A stretch of 64,000 bases of DNA from an uncultured Chryseobacterium sp. (GCA_913778505.1 CAJYWD010000003.1:62001-126000); one strand, 5' to 3'. Counted from the stretch's first letter, positions 23,896 through 33,838 are shown. Numbers and translations: made by a program. Notes: generated by a model not told the origin, from the sequence alone.

Positions 23896-24767
23896 TGGCT
23901 AGGACAATAGAACAAATATCACAGATAATGATTGGGAAGGTTCAATCAGAACCTGCATTGGCCGGTCTGAACTCTACCAGCAAAACATCAATTTGGCGGC
24001 TTTTCGTCTATTGTGTAGCCTTTGCGATCTGGACTTTGGAAATCCTTTTTGATACGCATAAATCAGAGATAGATGAAGCCATTGCCAACCAAAAGAAAGG
24101 TTCAGAGCTTTGGTATAGAAATATGGCGCTTGCCTTTCAGTTTGGTTTCGATCTGATTCAGGATACTGACCTGTTTGATAATACCAACTATACTGCAGAA
24201 CAAATTGAGAATTCAAAAATTATCAAATATGCAGCGGTGAATCCGTCCGAGACAGAAAGCCGTCTGATTGTCAAAGTAGCGACCGAGGACAGCTCCGGCG
24301 TTCTGGCTCCGATTAACGACATCCAGAAAACCGCATTTGATTATTATTTTGATGAGATCAACTACGCTGGCGTAAAGTACACGATCATCAACTACGCACC
24401 GGACAGACTGAAACTGAATCTGACAATCAAAGTGGACCCGAAAGTCATTGACCTGAATGGTACCAAGATTTTGATGTCTGCCGTGGATGTGGGAGAAAAA
24501 CCGGTCGAGAATGCAATCTCTGAATTTATGAAGGAATTGCCATTTGATGGAAAGCTCGTTCTGAATGCGCTCATAGATAAGCTTCAAAATATTGATGGCG
24601 TGGTCAATCCAATTTTGGACGCGGCGGCCACATCCTGGATTGATGTCAGTAATGGTGGCTACGGTTCCATGGCGAATATTTACGGCGAGGTTCTGCCGGT
24701 GTCCGGGTATTTCACCTGGAGCATGACGGACCCTGAATTTAAAACGGTGATCAATTATGTGGTTTGA
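23895..24767 (+). CDS. Baseplate wedge J-like protein (Mu gp47-like)
   Basis: A 290-residue protein. The N terminus is helical (ISQIMIGKVQSEPALAGLNST), a central domain contains SRLIVKVATEDSSGVLAPI, and the C terminal part has YTIINYAPDRLKLNLTIKVDP followed by a helical segment and the GYGSMANIYGEVLPVSGYF block. J-like wedges build the baseplate around the hub. It overlaps the gp48-like gene by 11 bp. Good agreement with order and size. Confidence 0.68.
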   Translation: MARTIEQISQIMIGKVQSEPALAGLNSTSKTSIWRLFVYCVAFAIWTLEILFDTHKSEIDEAIANQKKGSELWYRNMALAFQFGFDLIQDTDLFDNTNYTAEQIENSKIIKYAAVNPSETESRLIVKVATEDSSGVLAPINDIQKTAFDYYFDEINYAGVKYTIINYAPDRLKLNLTIKVDPKVIDLNGTKILMSAVDVGEKPVENAISEFMKELPFDGKLVLNALIDKLQNIDGVVNPILDAAATSWIDVSNGGYGSMANIYGEVLPVSGYFTWSMTDPEFKTVINYVV

Positions 24768-25230
24768 TGTCGATGTACGAAAGCTGGCCGTTCAGCTGCT
24801 GCCAACCTTCCTGCGTGGTGCTACAATGCAGGCCTTTGTAAAAGCGTTGGTCAAGCCTGTTGCAGATGTGCATTATCAATTCACAATGAAGCGAAAGGAC
24901 AATCTCTACATCATGGCACACAATGGACAGAAGTGTTATTTGCGCGCGGTTCTGAATGATAAATACGACTTTGACCAGCGGCGCATCCAGATCGATGACG
25001 GAAATCTTTTTGATGCTGAGTACATCTACACTGATGCAGAGATCGACGCCAATCCTTTTCTAGCGAAATACCTCACATTAGTAATATATCAGGATGGCGA
25101 TTTGGGAGATACAGCGGTTGACTTTTATGTCCGCGTTCCTGAAGATATTTATTACAACGAATACGAGATGAAATATCTCATTGACTTTTATAAACTGGCG
25201 TCCAAGCGCTACAAGATAGTAACACTATGA
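24757..25230 (+). CDS. Mu gp48-like tail protein (gpI / wedge type)
   Basis: A 157-residue protein (MWFDVDVRKLAVQLLPTFLRG...) in the position of Mu gp48 and P2 gpI, between the J-like wedge and the fibre genes. The start LAVQLLPTFLRGATMQAFVKALVKPV is the typical helical N terminus; the C terminal YEMKYLIDFYKLASKRYKI is conserved in outline. It probably attaches the fibre network to the baseplate. Confidence 0.6.
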   Translation: MWFDVDVRKLAVQLLPTFLRGATMQAFVKALVKPVADVHYQFTMKRKDNLYIMAHNGQKCYLRAVLNDKYDFDQRRIQIDDGNLFDAEYIYTDAEIDANPFLAKYLTLVIYQDGDLGDTAVDFYVRVPEDIYYNEYEMKYLIDFYKLASKRYKIVTL

Positions 25231-26027
25231 ATTTTTTAAACTTTAACCAGGCAGGCGGCTTTCGCCTTTCAACTGAGATTCTCGCAGCGACTCAGGCGGC
25301 TTATTCGCTTTTCAATGCGCTTGGTTTCATAGCTGGAGAAAAGACGATAATCAGCGGATGTAACGTGACCGGTTCCAGCGTCAGTGATGGTGTTGTGTTC
25401 CTAAATGGTGAGGTATTTAATTTCAAAGGCGGTTCGATTTCTGCGAACGTGATTGTCCGGGAAACTGTTAAATCCTATCCATTCCAGGATGGGACGGTAA
25501 AGCCAGTGATCTATGAGCGTTACGTGACATTTGGCACTGCGCTTCCGGAGCAAACTTATTTGTGGGCGGATTTCAAGAGAATTTTTGCGACAAAGGATAT
25601 CCAATCATTCAAGGATGATTTTGAGACCAGAATAACTGCGCTGGAAAACAAACCAAGCGACTGGCCGGTAGGTGCAATCATCCGCTACGATCAGCCGCTG
25701 GTCGTTCTGCCGCCTGCCGGCTGGGAAGACTGGAATCCTGTTAATGAGCAAGGGCGTGTTTGGGTTGCGAGGTCCGAAAGTGACGGTGACTTCGGTCTCG
25801 GAAGTATCGGCGGTTCAAAAACGCACACTTTGGCAGAATCAGAAATGCCTAAACATAGCCATGGGTTTGATTATGGGTCATATACGAGAGGCACCGGTGG
25901 CTCAAATACACCAGTTGCCGTCAACGGTAATGCTGGAACTTCCAACACTAGAGAAAAAGGAGGTAATCAGCCACATAACAATTTACAGCCGTACGTGGGT
26001 GTGAGATACATCAAAAGAATATCATAA
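25227..26027 (+). CDS. Tail fibre / tail collar protein
   Basis: A 266-residue protein. Residues about 145-266 show the tail-collar pattern: DWPVGAIIRYDQPLVV, then GGSKTHTLAESEMPKHSHG, then PHNNLQPYVGVRYIKRI at the end. The last block is the usual C-terminal ending of collar domains. The N-terminal half is beta-rich. It overlaps the upstream gene by 4 bp. It probably contributes to receptor binding. Confidence 0.7.
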   Translation: MNFLNFNQAGGFRLSTEILAATQAAYSLFNALGFIAGEKTIISGCNVTGSSVSDGVVFLNGEVFNFKGGSISANVIVRETVKSYPFQDGTVKPVIYERYVTFGTALPEQTYLWADFKRIFATKDIQSFKDDFETRITALENKPSDWPVGAIIRYDQPLVVLPPAGWEDWNPVNEQGRVWVARSESDGDFGLGSIGGSKTHTLAESEMPKHSHGFDYGSYTRGTGGSNTPVAVNGNAGTSNTREKGGNQPHNNLQPYVGVRYIKRIS

Positions 26028-26029
26028 TC

Positions 26030-27022
26030 ATGGCAGATATTACAACTAAAAATCAGCTCAAACAATGGTTTGTCACAGGTTCCAAACCTTTGCAAGCGCA
26101 ATATTATGCCTGGATGGATGCTTATTGGCATAAATCTGAGCAGATCAGTATTAACAGTATTTCCGGATTAAGCGATGTTTTATCTGGTAAAGCGGATGTA
26201 GATCAATTGGCCAATTATGCTTTGCTAGATGCTTCTAATATTGCCATTAACCAAGGCGCGTGGCGCACAGCGCTGGGTATTAATGATATCACGCCGCCTG
26301 ATGTGGATTTGTCCAACTATTACACAAAAGAACAGGTTGATGATTTACTGGACAACGTGACGGTTGATCTATCAGCTTATGCGACGCAAAACTGGGTATC
26401 TACCAATTACGTGAGTACATCCACCCTCAGCACTGAGCTTGCAAAAAAGATTGACAAAACCAGCTTCGCCACTCAGGCGGAAGCGGAAAGCCAGACCGCG
26501 CCGGCCGCTGAAACCGGAAAGCCGATCAGTACCTGGAGCATCTGGAAATTTTTGCAGGCCTTGACTTACATCATTTTGAAGCCAAATGCTTCAGCGGCTA
26601 TCGCCAACAGGTTAAGAAGTAACGGTTCTCGATTGTTGTACGCCAACAACAGTGCCGTAGAAAGTACAGTGGCTTACACAAGTGATCTTCCTACTACGTT
26701 CAAGTTTACACCGACTGGAAATTTTACCACTAGCCAATTGAAAACAGCGGCAGAAAATGCGGGATTAATTTTCAACGGGCTTCATTTCTTCATCAATATT
26801 GGTACTAATAATTTCACCTGTACGGTTGACAATGGTTCCGCATTTCCTGAAACAATCATTACGATTGGAAAACGAGGAACAACTGGCAGCATTCAGTTTG
26901 CTTCCTCAAGAACGCTGAACGCGGGAATTGATAATATAACGATTTTGAACGGCAATGAGAACTCAATGGCCTTGCTCAATTTTGGAACTTCACAGGATTT
27001 GTTAACTGTCATAAATCAATAG
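26030..27022 (+). CDS. Tail fibre protein
   Basis: A 330-residue protein with a baseplate-binding type start (ITTKNQLKQWFVTGSKPLQAQYYAWMDAYW), then low-complexity Asp/Leu/Ser/Ala/Asn repeats in the trimeric fibre style (LSNYYTKEQVDDLLDNVTVDL and YATQNWVSTNYVSTSTLST) and a beta-rich C-terminal domain. Fibre trimerisation repeats like SxYxTxxxV are clear. It lies 2 bp after the collar gene. The host receptor is unknown. Confidence 0.65.
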   Translation: MADITTKNQLKQWFVTGSKPLQAQYYAWMDAYWHKSEQISINSISGLSDVLSGKADVDQLANYALLDASNIAINQGAWRTALGINDITPPDVDLSNYYTKEQVDDLLDNVTVDLSAYATQNWVSTNYVSTSTLSTELAKKIDKTSFATQAEAESQTAPAAETGKPISTWSIWKFLQALTYIILKPNASAAIANRLRSNGSRLLYANNSAVESTVAYTSDLPTTFKFTPTGNFTTSQLKTAAENAGLIFNGLHFFINIGTNNFTCTVDNGSAFPETIITIGKRGTTGSIQFASSRTLNAGIDNITILNGNENSMALLNFGTSQDLLTVINQ

Positions 27023-27023
27023 T

Positions 27024-28046
27024 ATGAGTGCAGCACGAAGATTTTTTGCAAGTACACGATTGCAAACACCGTTGATATTCCAAATTGATACACGTAATGT
27101 TGCTAGTGGAGCGACTGATGGCTCTCAACTAGACAATCAGTTTATTTTACCGTTAGATTTTCCAACCAGCGGAACACACAATTTTATTATCAAAGTAAGC
27201 GATGGCCGTCCAGATGTAGGCTATAATGGAACAAATCCTAATGCCAGAATTATAACATTTGCGACACCAGGAATATATACAATTACATTGATTGGTAGAA
27301 GCAACTACTTTAAACCTTGGGGGAAAGCGGATGTTTTGAAATGGGTTTCTTTGGATTCGTGGAGTTCTAATTTCAAAGCAAGTTCTTACGACAATTATTT
27401 CAACGGCGCCCTAAACCTAATAATTAGATCGAAAACAACGATAAAACTCACAGGAAATTGTTCTTCGGCATTTGCCAATATCAAAGGGTTTGACCCTAGT
27501 TTTGAACTCTCAAAAGTAGACGTTTCAGAAACCAATAGTGTGGCTGCAATGTTTTTAAATATTACGACATCATTCTATTATGCGCTTAACGCATTCATGA
27601 ATCAGGTTACAACTATTGGGCAGCTCTATAGAAATGTGAATATGTCCAATGTTACCAAAGTAGAAATTATAGCACCTCAATGTAATAATGCAAATTATAT
27701 ATTAGGCGGCTCCGGATTTAGAGGAACTTTAATAATTACAGCGCCTCTTACTTCAATTTTTGGTTTGGTTGCTGATTATACCAATCCTCCAGCGTTAGGT
27801 CAGGTTGATATTCGCCTCGTGAATACAGCCGGTTCATTCATCAATAGTGTTATGAGCAGAACAAACGTAGATAGCACCTTACTCGGATGGGTCAATAACT
27901 TCGACTGGTCTGGTATTGCCAACGCCACAAATAAAGTCACATTTGATTTCTACAATTCAACATATAGTAATAATGCAAGCGTTATCGCTGCAAAAGCTTT
28001 TTTAGAAACGAAAGGAATTGTCTTTACAAGATTGACAATGGCCTAA
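27024..28046 (+). CDS. Putative tail fibre/adhesin-tip protein
   Basis: A 340-residue beta-rich protein after the fibre gene, starting MSAARRFFASTRLQTPLIFQ. The middle has leucine-rich-like or beta-solenoid-like Asn and Ser segments (NVNMSNVTKVEIIAPQC, FRGTLIITAPLTS). It reads like a receptor-recognising domain, perhaps attached to the fibre. No known motif. An inversion system for switching fibres was not found. Confidence 0.5.
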   Translation: MSAARRFFASTRLQTPLIFQIDTRNVASGATDGSQLDNQFILPLDFPTSGTHNFIIKVSDGRPDVGYNGTNPNARIITFATPGIYTITLIGRSNYFKPWGKADVLKWVSLDSWSSNFKASSYDNYFNGALNLIIRSKTTIKLTGNCSSAFANIKGFDPSFELSKVDVSETNSVAAMFLNITTSFYYALNAFMNQVTTIGQLYRNVNMSNVTKVEIIAPQCNNANYILGGSGFRGTLIITAPLTSIFGLVADYTNPPALGQVDIRLVNTAGSFINSVMSRTNVDSTLLGWVNNFDWSGIANATNKVTFDFYNSTYSNNASVIAAKAFLETKGIVFTRLTMA

Positions 28047-28090
28047 AACACAAATGAAATTCTAACACACCATTAAAATTTCATAAATAC

Positions 28091-28642
28091 ATGACACGCA
28101 CACCAATGCTTACACCACAATTAGAGGGTCTCGTTTCCTACATAATGGAAAAGGAAGAGATACTGGCTCAGGTTCAGCTGCCGGAAATTGAAGATTTACC
28201 GGATTATGAGCAATTTCTCAGAGTTCAGGATATTAACATCGCGCTGAGCCAGCAGCATCTTAAAATCATTCCGTATAGGGTTCTGGTACATAAAGTGACT
28301 GGAAAGGAACTAAAGCTGCATTTGCCGGTTCCTGACTGGACTAAGACAGCCAGCGATCTGACTTCTGTCATTGACCCGGACACGGGCGAACGAATTCTGG
28401 TGCCTTACGAATATTCGGACTACGTGACACCTGAAGCCACAGAAGATAATCCCAATCCGGAGCCGGTCTTGACGGTTATTGAAACCAAAGAAAAACCTTA
28501 CCTGGTCCCGACGCTTAAATATCTTATCACCATTGTAGAGAATAAAAAGTTTTTGGAAGCAATGGAGCTTTTCACCGCGCAGTTTATCGCGGATGAGCAG
28601 GCGGTCAATCCTGACGTATTTACAAAACTTCCGGCACTATGA
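28091..28642 (+). CDS. Late prophage protein after fibre genes, unknown
   Basis: A 183-residue, acidic, helical protein. It overlaps the next gene by 4 bp. The C-terminal half has LVPTLKYLITIVENKKFLEAMELFTAQF. Its position after the fibres suggests a fibre assembly protein or chaperone, but the sequence gives no proof. It has a DPDTGERILVPYEY segment and no cysteines. I do not recognise the family. Confidence 0.5.
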   Translation: MTRTPMLTPQLEGLVSYIMEKEEILAQVQLPEIEDLPDYEQFLRVQDINIALSQQHLKIIPYRVLVHKVTGKELKLHLPVPDWTKTASDLTSVIDPDTGERILVPYEYSDYVTPEATEDNPNPEPVLTVIETKEKPYLVPTLKYLITIVENKKFLEAMELFTAQFIADEQAVNPDVFTKLPAL

Positions 28643-29004
28643 TAAATTTGATCTTAGCATTAGTGGCCATTCTACTTTTTATAGTCTTAGAACCGGTGTC
28701 GTTTGTCTATGTAAATTTTTTCAAAGAGCGTTTCCATTGGCGCAGACTGAGCGGCTACTGGCGCAGTTTCGCGGTGGCTGTAGACAGGTTTGGTAATTAT
28801 CAATATCGCAGTTTATTCAACCGCTTTTTGATTCTGGAAGGAGCTTACCAGTTTGGAGACTTCAGGGAAACGATCAGCAGTGCGCTGGGAAAAAATGAGC
28901 GAGACGGCACACTTACCAAGACCGGCAGATTGCTGGTTAAAATCCTGAATAAGATAGACCCGGACCATTGCCGGAAATCGATCAATAATTTTGAAATAAG
29001 TTAG
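28639..29004 (+). CDS. Membrane-anchored protein, last gene of the prophage
   Basis: A 121-residue protein with an N-terminal transmembrane helix (INLILALVAILLFIVLEPVSFVYV) and a basic soluble domain (ERFHWRRLSGYWRSFAVAVDRF). It overlaps the previous gene (ATGA) and is followed by the prophage terminator. A small membrane protein at the end of the late operon could act in lysis or superinfection exclusion. No family is recognised. Confidence 0.55.
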   Translation: MINLILALVAILLFIVLEPVSFVYVNFFKERFHWRRLSGYWRSFAVAVDRFGNYQYRSLFNRFLILEGAYQFGDFRETISSALGKNERDGTLTKTGRLLVKILNKIDPDHCRKSINNFEIS

Positions 29005-29073
29005 AATTTACTTTGAAAATCCGTGCCCAGCCAAGCAATTGCCTTGGTGCTGCACGTTAAAAGAAACCATTTA

Positions 29074-29104
29074 AAAAGCCTTTAAAGATTATTTAAAGGC
29101 TTTT
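29074..29104 (+). terminator. Terminator at the end of the prophage late operon
   Basis: AAAAGCCTTTAAA (29074-29086) and TTTAAAGGCTTTT (29092-29104) form a perfect 13-bp stem around GATTA, then ATTTTT follows. It stops late transcription 54 bp before the inferred prophage end and so keeps it out of the CRISPR array. Confidence 0.85.
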
Positions 29105-29107
29105 ATT

Positions 29108-29147
29108 TTTGGACGTTTTGTTTTGATTCTTTGGACAATTTGTTTTG
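29108..29147 (+). repeat. Two 18-bp direct repeats, probable transposase binding sites at the right end
   Basis: TTTGGACGTTTTGTTTTG (29108-29125) and TTTGGACAATTTGTTTTG (29130-29147) match at 16 of 18 positions and are offset by exactly 22 bp, the spacing of Mu R1 and R2. They lie just inside the inferred terminus (CA at 29157-29158). The matching inverted copies at the left end are outside the window. Confidence 0.6.
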
Positions 29148-32100
29148 CCGATTATACATTTTTCAGTATCTTTGAGATACAACACAACATCTCAAGAATA
29201 TCTTCCATATAGATTTTAGTTGTGAATTGCTTTCATTTTTCAGTATCTTTGAGATACAACACAACATTTCAGCTGGTGGTCTGTCGGCTCCGCTTGTTGT
29301 GAATTGCTTTCATTTTTCAGTATCTTTGAGATACAACACAACGATATTCCTTAACAATGCCATCATCGGCGAGTTGTGAATTGCTTTCATTTTTCAGTAT
29401 CTTTGAGATACAACACAACGCTGAGCAGGCGAATTGTATTCATTGGTCAGTTGTGAATTGCTTTCATTTTTCAGTATCTTTGAGATACAACACAACGCTT
29501 TTAAGCATTCCAAACAACGACCACAAGTTGTGAATTGCTTTCATTTTTCAGTATCTTTGAGATACAACACAACTGAAACGGACTAAAAGTCTCACTAAAA
29601 AGTGTTGTGAATTGCTTTCATTTTTCAGTATCTTTGAGATACAACACAACAGGATTTTTAAAAGCTGCTTTAATTGCTATGTTGTGAATTGCTTTCATTT
29701 TTCAGTATCTTTGAGATACAACACAACGGTTATTTTCGAAGGCGATATTTATGGCTAGTTGTGAATTGCTTTCATTTTTCAGTATCTTTGAGATACAACA
29801 CAACCGAAGAATAGGCTGTTCGCCAATGTGTTGGGTTGTGAATTGCTTTCATTTTTCAGTATCTTTGAGATACAACACAACGGTAAATATTTTCAAGCAT
29901 CTTTCTCATTTGTTGTGAATTGCTTTCATTTTTCAGTATCTTTGAGATACAACACAACAATCAACCACGCTACCAAGTGACATTCCTGGTTGTGAATTGC
30001 TTTCATTTTTCAGTATCTTTGAGATACAACACAACGGGAAGGCTTTCAAGAATGGCTGCCGTATCGTTGTGAATTGCTTTCATTTTTCAGTATCTTTGAG
30101 ATACAACACAACATAATATAGATTCTATTTATCAAGTATACAGTTGTGAATTGCTTTCATTTTTCAGTATCTTTGAGATACAACACAACTCATATGAACT
30201 TTCTTCGATACTTTATTTAGTTGTGAATTGCTTTCATTTTTCAGTATCTTTGAGATACAACACAACTAAAAAGTTACAATACTTTCATTACAACTCGTTG
30301 TGAATTGCTTTCATTTTTCAGTATCTTTGAGATACAACACAACCGCATAATTTCGTTTAGAATACTCATAGCGGTTGTGAATTGCTTTCATTTTTCAGTA
30401 TCTTTGAGATACAACACAACTGATTCATTACCATTATCAGCGCGGTGTTCGTTGTGAATTGCTTTCATTTTTCAGTATCTTTGAGATACAACACAACGAA
30501 ATGTATTGAGCGTTCTCATTACTTTTCGTTGTGAATTGCTTTCATTTTTCAGTATCTTTGAGATACAACACAACAAGCTAAAGGACTATGTGACTTTGAT
30601 TATCGTTGTGAATTGCTTTCATTTTTCAGTATCTTTGAGATACAACACAACACACAGAAGCTGAAACAGCTCAGCAAGTAAGTTGTGAATTGCTTTCATT
30701 TTTCAGTATCTTTGAGATACAACACAACAGGACTTGAAAAAAGCGATTTCGCTGCTACGTTGTGAATTGCTTTCATTTTTCAGTATCTTTGAGATACAAC
30801 ACAACCGGAAACGCTTCACGGTAAAACCTATTATGGTTGTGAATTGCTTTCATTTTTCAGTATCTTTGAGATACAACACAACTTGTAAAAAAAGAAGAAT
30901 TTTCCGCAGACTGTTGTGAATTGCTTTCATTTTTCAGTATCTTTGAGATACAACACAACGAAAAGAAGTTTCAGAACGCCATCATTTCTGTTGTGAATTG
31001 CTTTCATTTTTCAGTATCTTTGAGATACAACACAACAGAGAAAGAAAAGCTTTTAGAAGATATCTCGTTGTGAATTGCTTTCATTTTTCAGTATCTTTGA
31101 GATACAACACAACCAGAATTAAAATCTACAAGTGTTGAATCAAGTTGTGAATTGCTTTCATTTTTCAGTATCTTTGAGATACAACACAACCAACTCTTCT
31201 GTGTCCATGCCTTTCTCTTTGTTGTGAATTGCTTTCATTTTTCAGTATCTTTGAGATACAACACAACCATCATCATCGTCGTAAGAATCAGCTAATCGTT
31301 GTGAATTGCTTTCATTTTTCAGTATCTTTGAGATACAACACAACCTGAAGTTTGTAAAATTTGGTACTTGTGGAGTTGTGAATTGCTTTCATTTTTCAGT
31401 ATCTTTGAGATACAACACAACATTTAACGAAAATTTCTATCGATCAATTTAGTTGTGAATTGCTTTCATTTTTCAGTATCTTTGAGATACAACACAACTC
31501 TATTATCAATTATCTCTTCTCTGCCATCGTTGTGAATTGCTTTCATTTTTCAGTATCTTTGAGATACAACACAACTTGTCAAAGATCGCTTTCGCTAACC
31601 TTGTGGTTGTGAATTGCTTTCATTTTTCAGTATCTTTGAGATACAACACAACAGGAAATGAAACGGGCGTCGCTTGTTTTATGTTGTGAATTGCTTTCAT
31701 TTTTCAGTATCTTTGAGATACAACACAACGAAGAATTTATTTCGACCAGTTCAACTTCGGTTGTGAATTGCTTTCATTTTTCAGTATCTTTGAGATACAA
31801 CACAACAGTCTATGATTATAAATGTTGCATATTTTTGTTGTGAATTGCTTTCATTTTTCAGTATCTTTGAGATACAACACAACAATATACTCATTTGTGT
31901 GACGGAATCGGACGTTGTGAATTGCTTTCATTTTTCAGTATCTTTGAGATACAACACAACGAGTATCTCTACTGCCTTTCTTAGCTTATCGTTGTGAATT
32001 GCTTTCATTTTTCAGTATCTTTGAGATACAACACAACAACAGGCAATTATTGATTCTTTGCAAGACGGTTGTGAATTGCTTTCATTTTTCCGTATCTTTG

Positions 32101-33269
32101 AGATACAACACAACATCTTGAAGAGACAGGGGAGACTTCTATTCGTTGTGAATTGCTTTCATTTTTCAGTATCTTTGAGATACAACACAACCAGGAAGAT
32201 TTACCTTCAGTAAAGCTTTACGTTGTGAATTGCTTTCATTTTTCAGTATCTTTGAGATACAACACAACCAACAATCGGTTCCGGAACGTAAGAACCGCGT
32301 TGTGAATTGCTTTCATTTTTCAGTATCTTTGAGATACAACACAACAGCCAGTTTTTTCTTTTAATCCTCAAAATTGTTGTGAATTGCTTTCATTTTTCAG
32401 TATCTTTGAGATACAACACAACAATCGTAAATTCTGAAGGTGTATTTTTACTGTTGTGAATTGCTTTCATTTTTCAGTATCTTTGAGATACAACACAACC
32501 CATATGCAGATATATCCTTATGAGCATCCGTTGTGAATTGCTTTCATTTTTCAGTATCTTTGAGATACAACACAACTAACAATGCCACTTGGAAGTGTTG
32601 GAGGTAGTTGTGAATTGCTTTCATTTTTCAGTATCTTTGAGATACAACACAACCCTTAAAGGCGGTCAGTTCGTTGATGCTATGTTGTGAATTGCTTTCA
32701 TTTTTCAGTATCTTTGAGATACAACACAACATTATCAATTTTTTCAAGGCTATCGAAAATGTTGTGAATTGCTTTCATTTTTCAGTATCTTTGAGATACA
32801 ACACAACGTTCCGAAAGCTTTGTGGACTTCAAACCCTGTTGTGAATTGCTTTCATTTTTCAGTATCTTTGAGATACAACACAACTTTACAAATTGTGCCT
32901 ACTAGGTGCAACTGGTTGTGAATTGCTTTCATTTTTCAGTATCTTTGAGATACAACACAACGTAGTAGTTTTTTTCATATTAAGTGTTTTTGTTGTGAAT
33001 TGCTTTCATTTTTCAGTATCTTTGAGATACAACACAACATGAACCAGTCAAAAAACTATCTTGGTATGGTTGTGAATTGCTTTCATTTTTCAGTATCTTT
33101 GAGATACAACACAACTGCGTTGCGGGAACCTGATTCACAGATATGGTTGTGAATTGCTTTCATTTTTCAGTATCTTTGAGATACAACACAACTATCCGAA
33201 TTACCAGAAATGCAGGAAGACTGTTGTGAATTGCTTTCATTTTTCAGTATCTTTGAGATACAACACAAC
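29142..33269 (+). CRISPR. Type II-C CRISPR array, 54 repeat units, 53 spacers
   Basis: A 47-bp repeat recurs with a strict 77-bp period; all 53 spacers are 30 bp. The repeat begins GTTGTGAATTGCTTTC and ends GAGATACAACACAAC. It has terminal inverted GTTGTG/CACAAC and an inner GTATCT-TTG-AGATAC hairpin. The first unit (29142-29188) keeps only the last 31 bp; its 5' part is prophage end. The unit at 32068-32114 has one change (A to C at 32091). The last unit is perfect. Pairing with the tracrRNA sets crRNA polarity as plus, toward cas2. Each repeat holds TATCTTTG. No spacer matched other window DNA by eye, but no full search was possible. Confidence 0.98.
29144..29174 (+). promoter_or_regulatory. 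Hybrid promoter across the prophage/CRISPR junction
   Basis: TTTG (29144-29147, from the prophage end) lies 19 bp before TATCTTTG (29167-29174, from the repeat), a full match to the Bacteroidota promoter. It would drive the first spacer. In intact repeats the upstream element is GTTG at 21 bp from the same -7 box. Confidence 0.45.
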
Positions 33270-33279
33270 CTCAAAATTT

Positions 33280-33302
33280 AACCCTCTGTTTTTCAGAGGG
33301 TT
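33280..33302 (+). terminator. Hairpin after the CRISPR array
   Basis: AACCCTCTG (33280-33288) pairs perfectly with CAGAGGGTT (33294-33302) around five T, 10 bp after the last repeat. The U-tract is weak, but the place suits array termination before cas2. Confidence 0.6.
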
Positions 33303-33448
33303 TATTGTTAATTTAGAATTGTAAAAATCCTTGCTTTTGATATTCCATTAACCAATCTTTTGCAATTTATAAGATTCTAATCATTATATTTAGATGCCTA
33401 CAGCATGACAAATAAACTGTTAAATTAATTTTTAGATAATACTTGACT

Positions 33449-33790
<342 letters not shown>

Positions 33791-33838
33791 TTAATTTGTA
33801 AAATGTATCATATAAAAAGTAAAATGATTTTTACTTTA

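Larger units (their letters stand above)
1..29158. mobile_element. Mu-like prophage (right part; left end outside window)
   Basis: The genes match the Mu virion plan: terminase pair, gp29-like portal, gpF-like and gpG-like head proteins, protease/scaffold, capsid, contractile sheath and tube, tape measure, hub, spike, gp25-like wedge, J-like wedge, fibres. Early genes include DUF3164-like and GemA-like proteins, both typical of Mu relatives. The right end follows a strong terminator and two 18-bp direct repeats offset by 22 bp, resembling MuA-type sites, and ends at a CA dinucleotide at 29157-29158, so the inward-reading terminus begins TGTATAA. The transposase and repressor genes must lie left of the window. 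Unlike Mu, the packaging genes run opposite to the capsid and tail genes. The exact terminus is inferred; the left end was not seen. Confidence 0.85.

Noticed and set aside
25227-28046. Invertible fibre segment as in Mu
   Set aside because: No invertase gene and no inverted recombination sites were seen around the fibre genes.
29142-29188. First repeat as a normal degenerate end repeat
   Set aside because: Possible, but the divergent part carries prophage-like direct repeats and a CA terminus, and the switch is sharp, so prophage insertion explains it better. Kept as the alternative.
30734-31997. Open frames of about 61 codons inside the CRISPR array
   Set aside because: They read through repeat-spacer units and their similar residues come from the repeat itself; they are not genes.
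33303-33448. CRISPR leader between array and cas2
   Set aside because: crRNA polarity places the leader at the other end, and this stretch is only AT-rich DNA after a hairpin; leader activity here cannot be excluded but is not supported.
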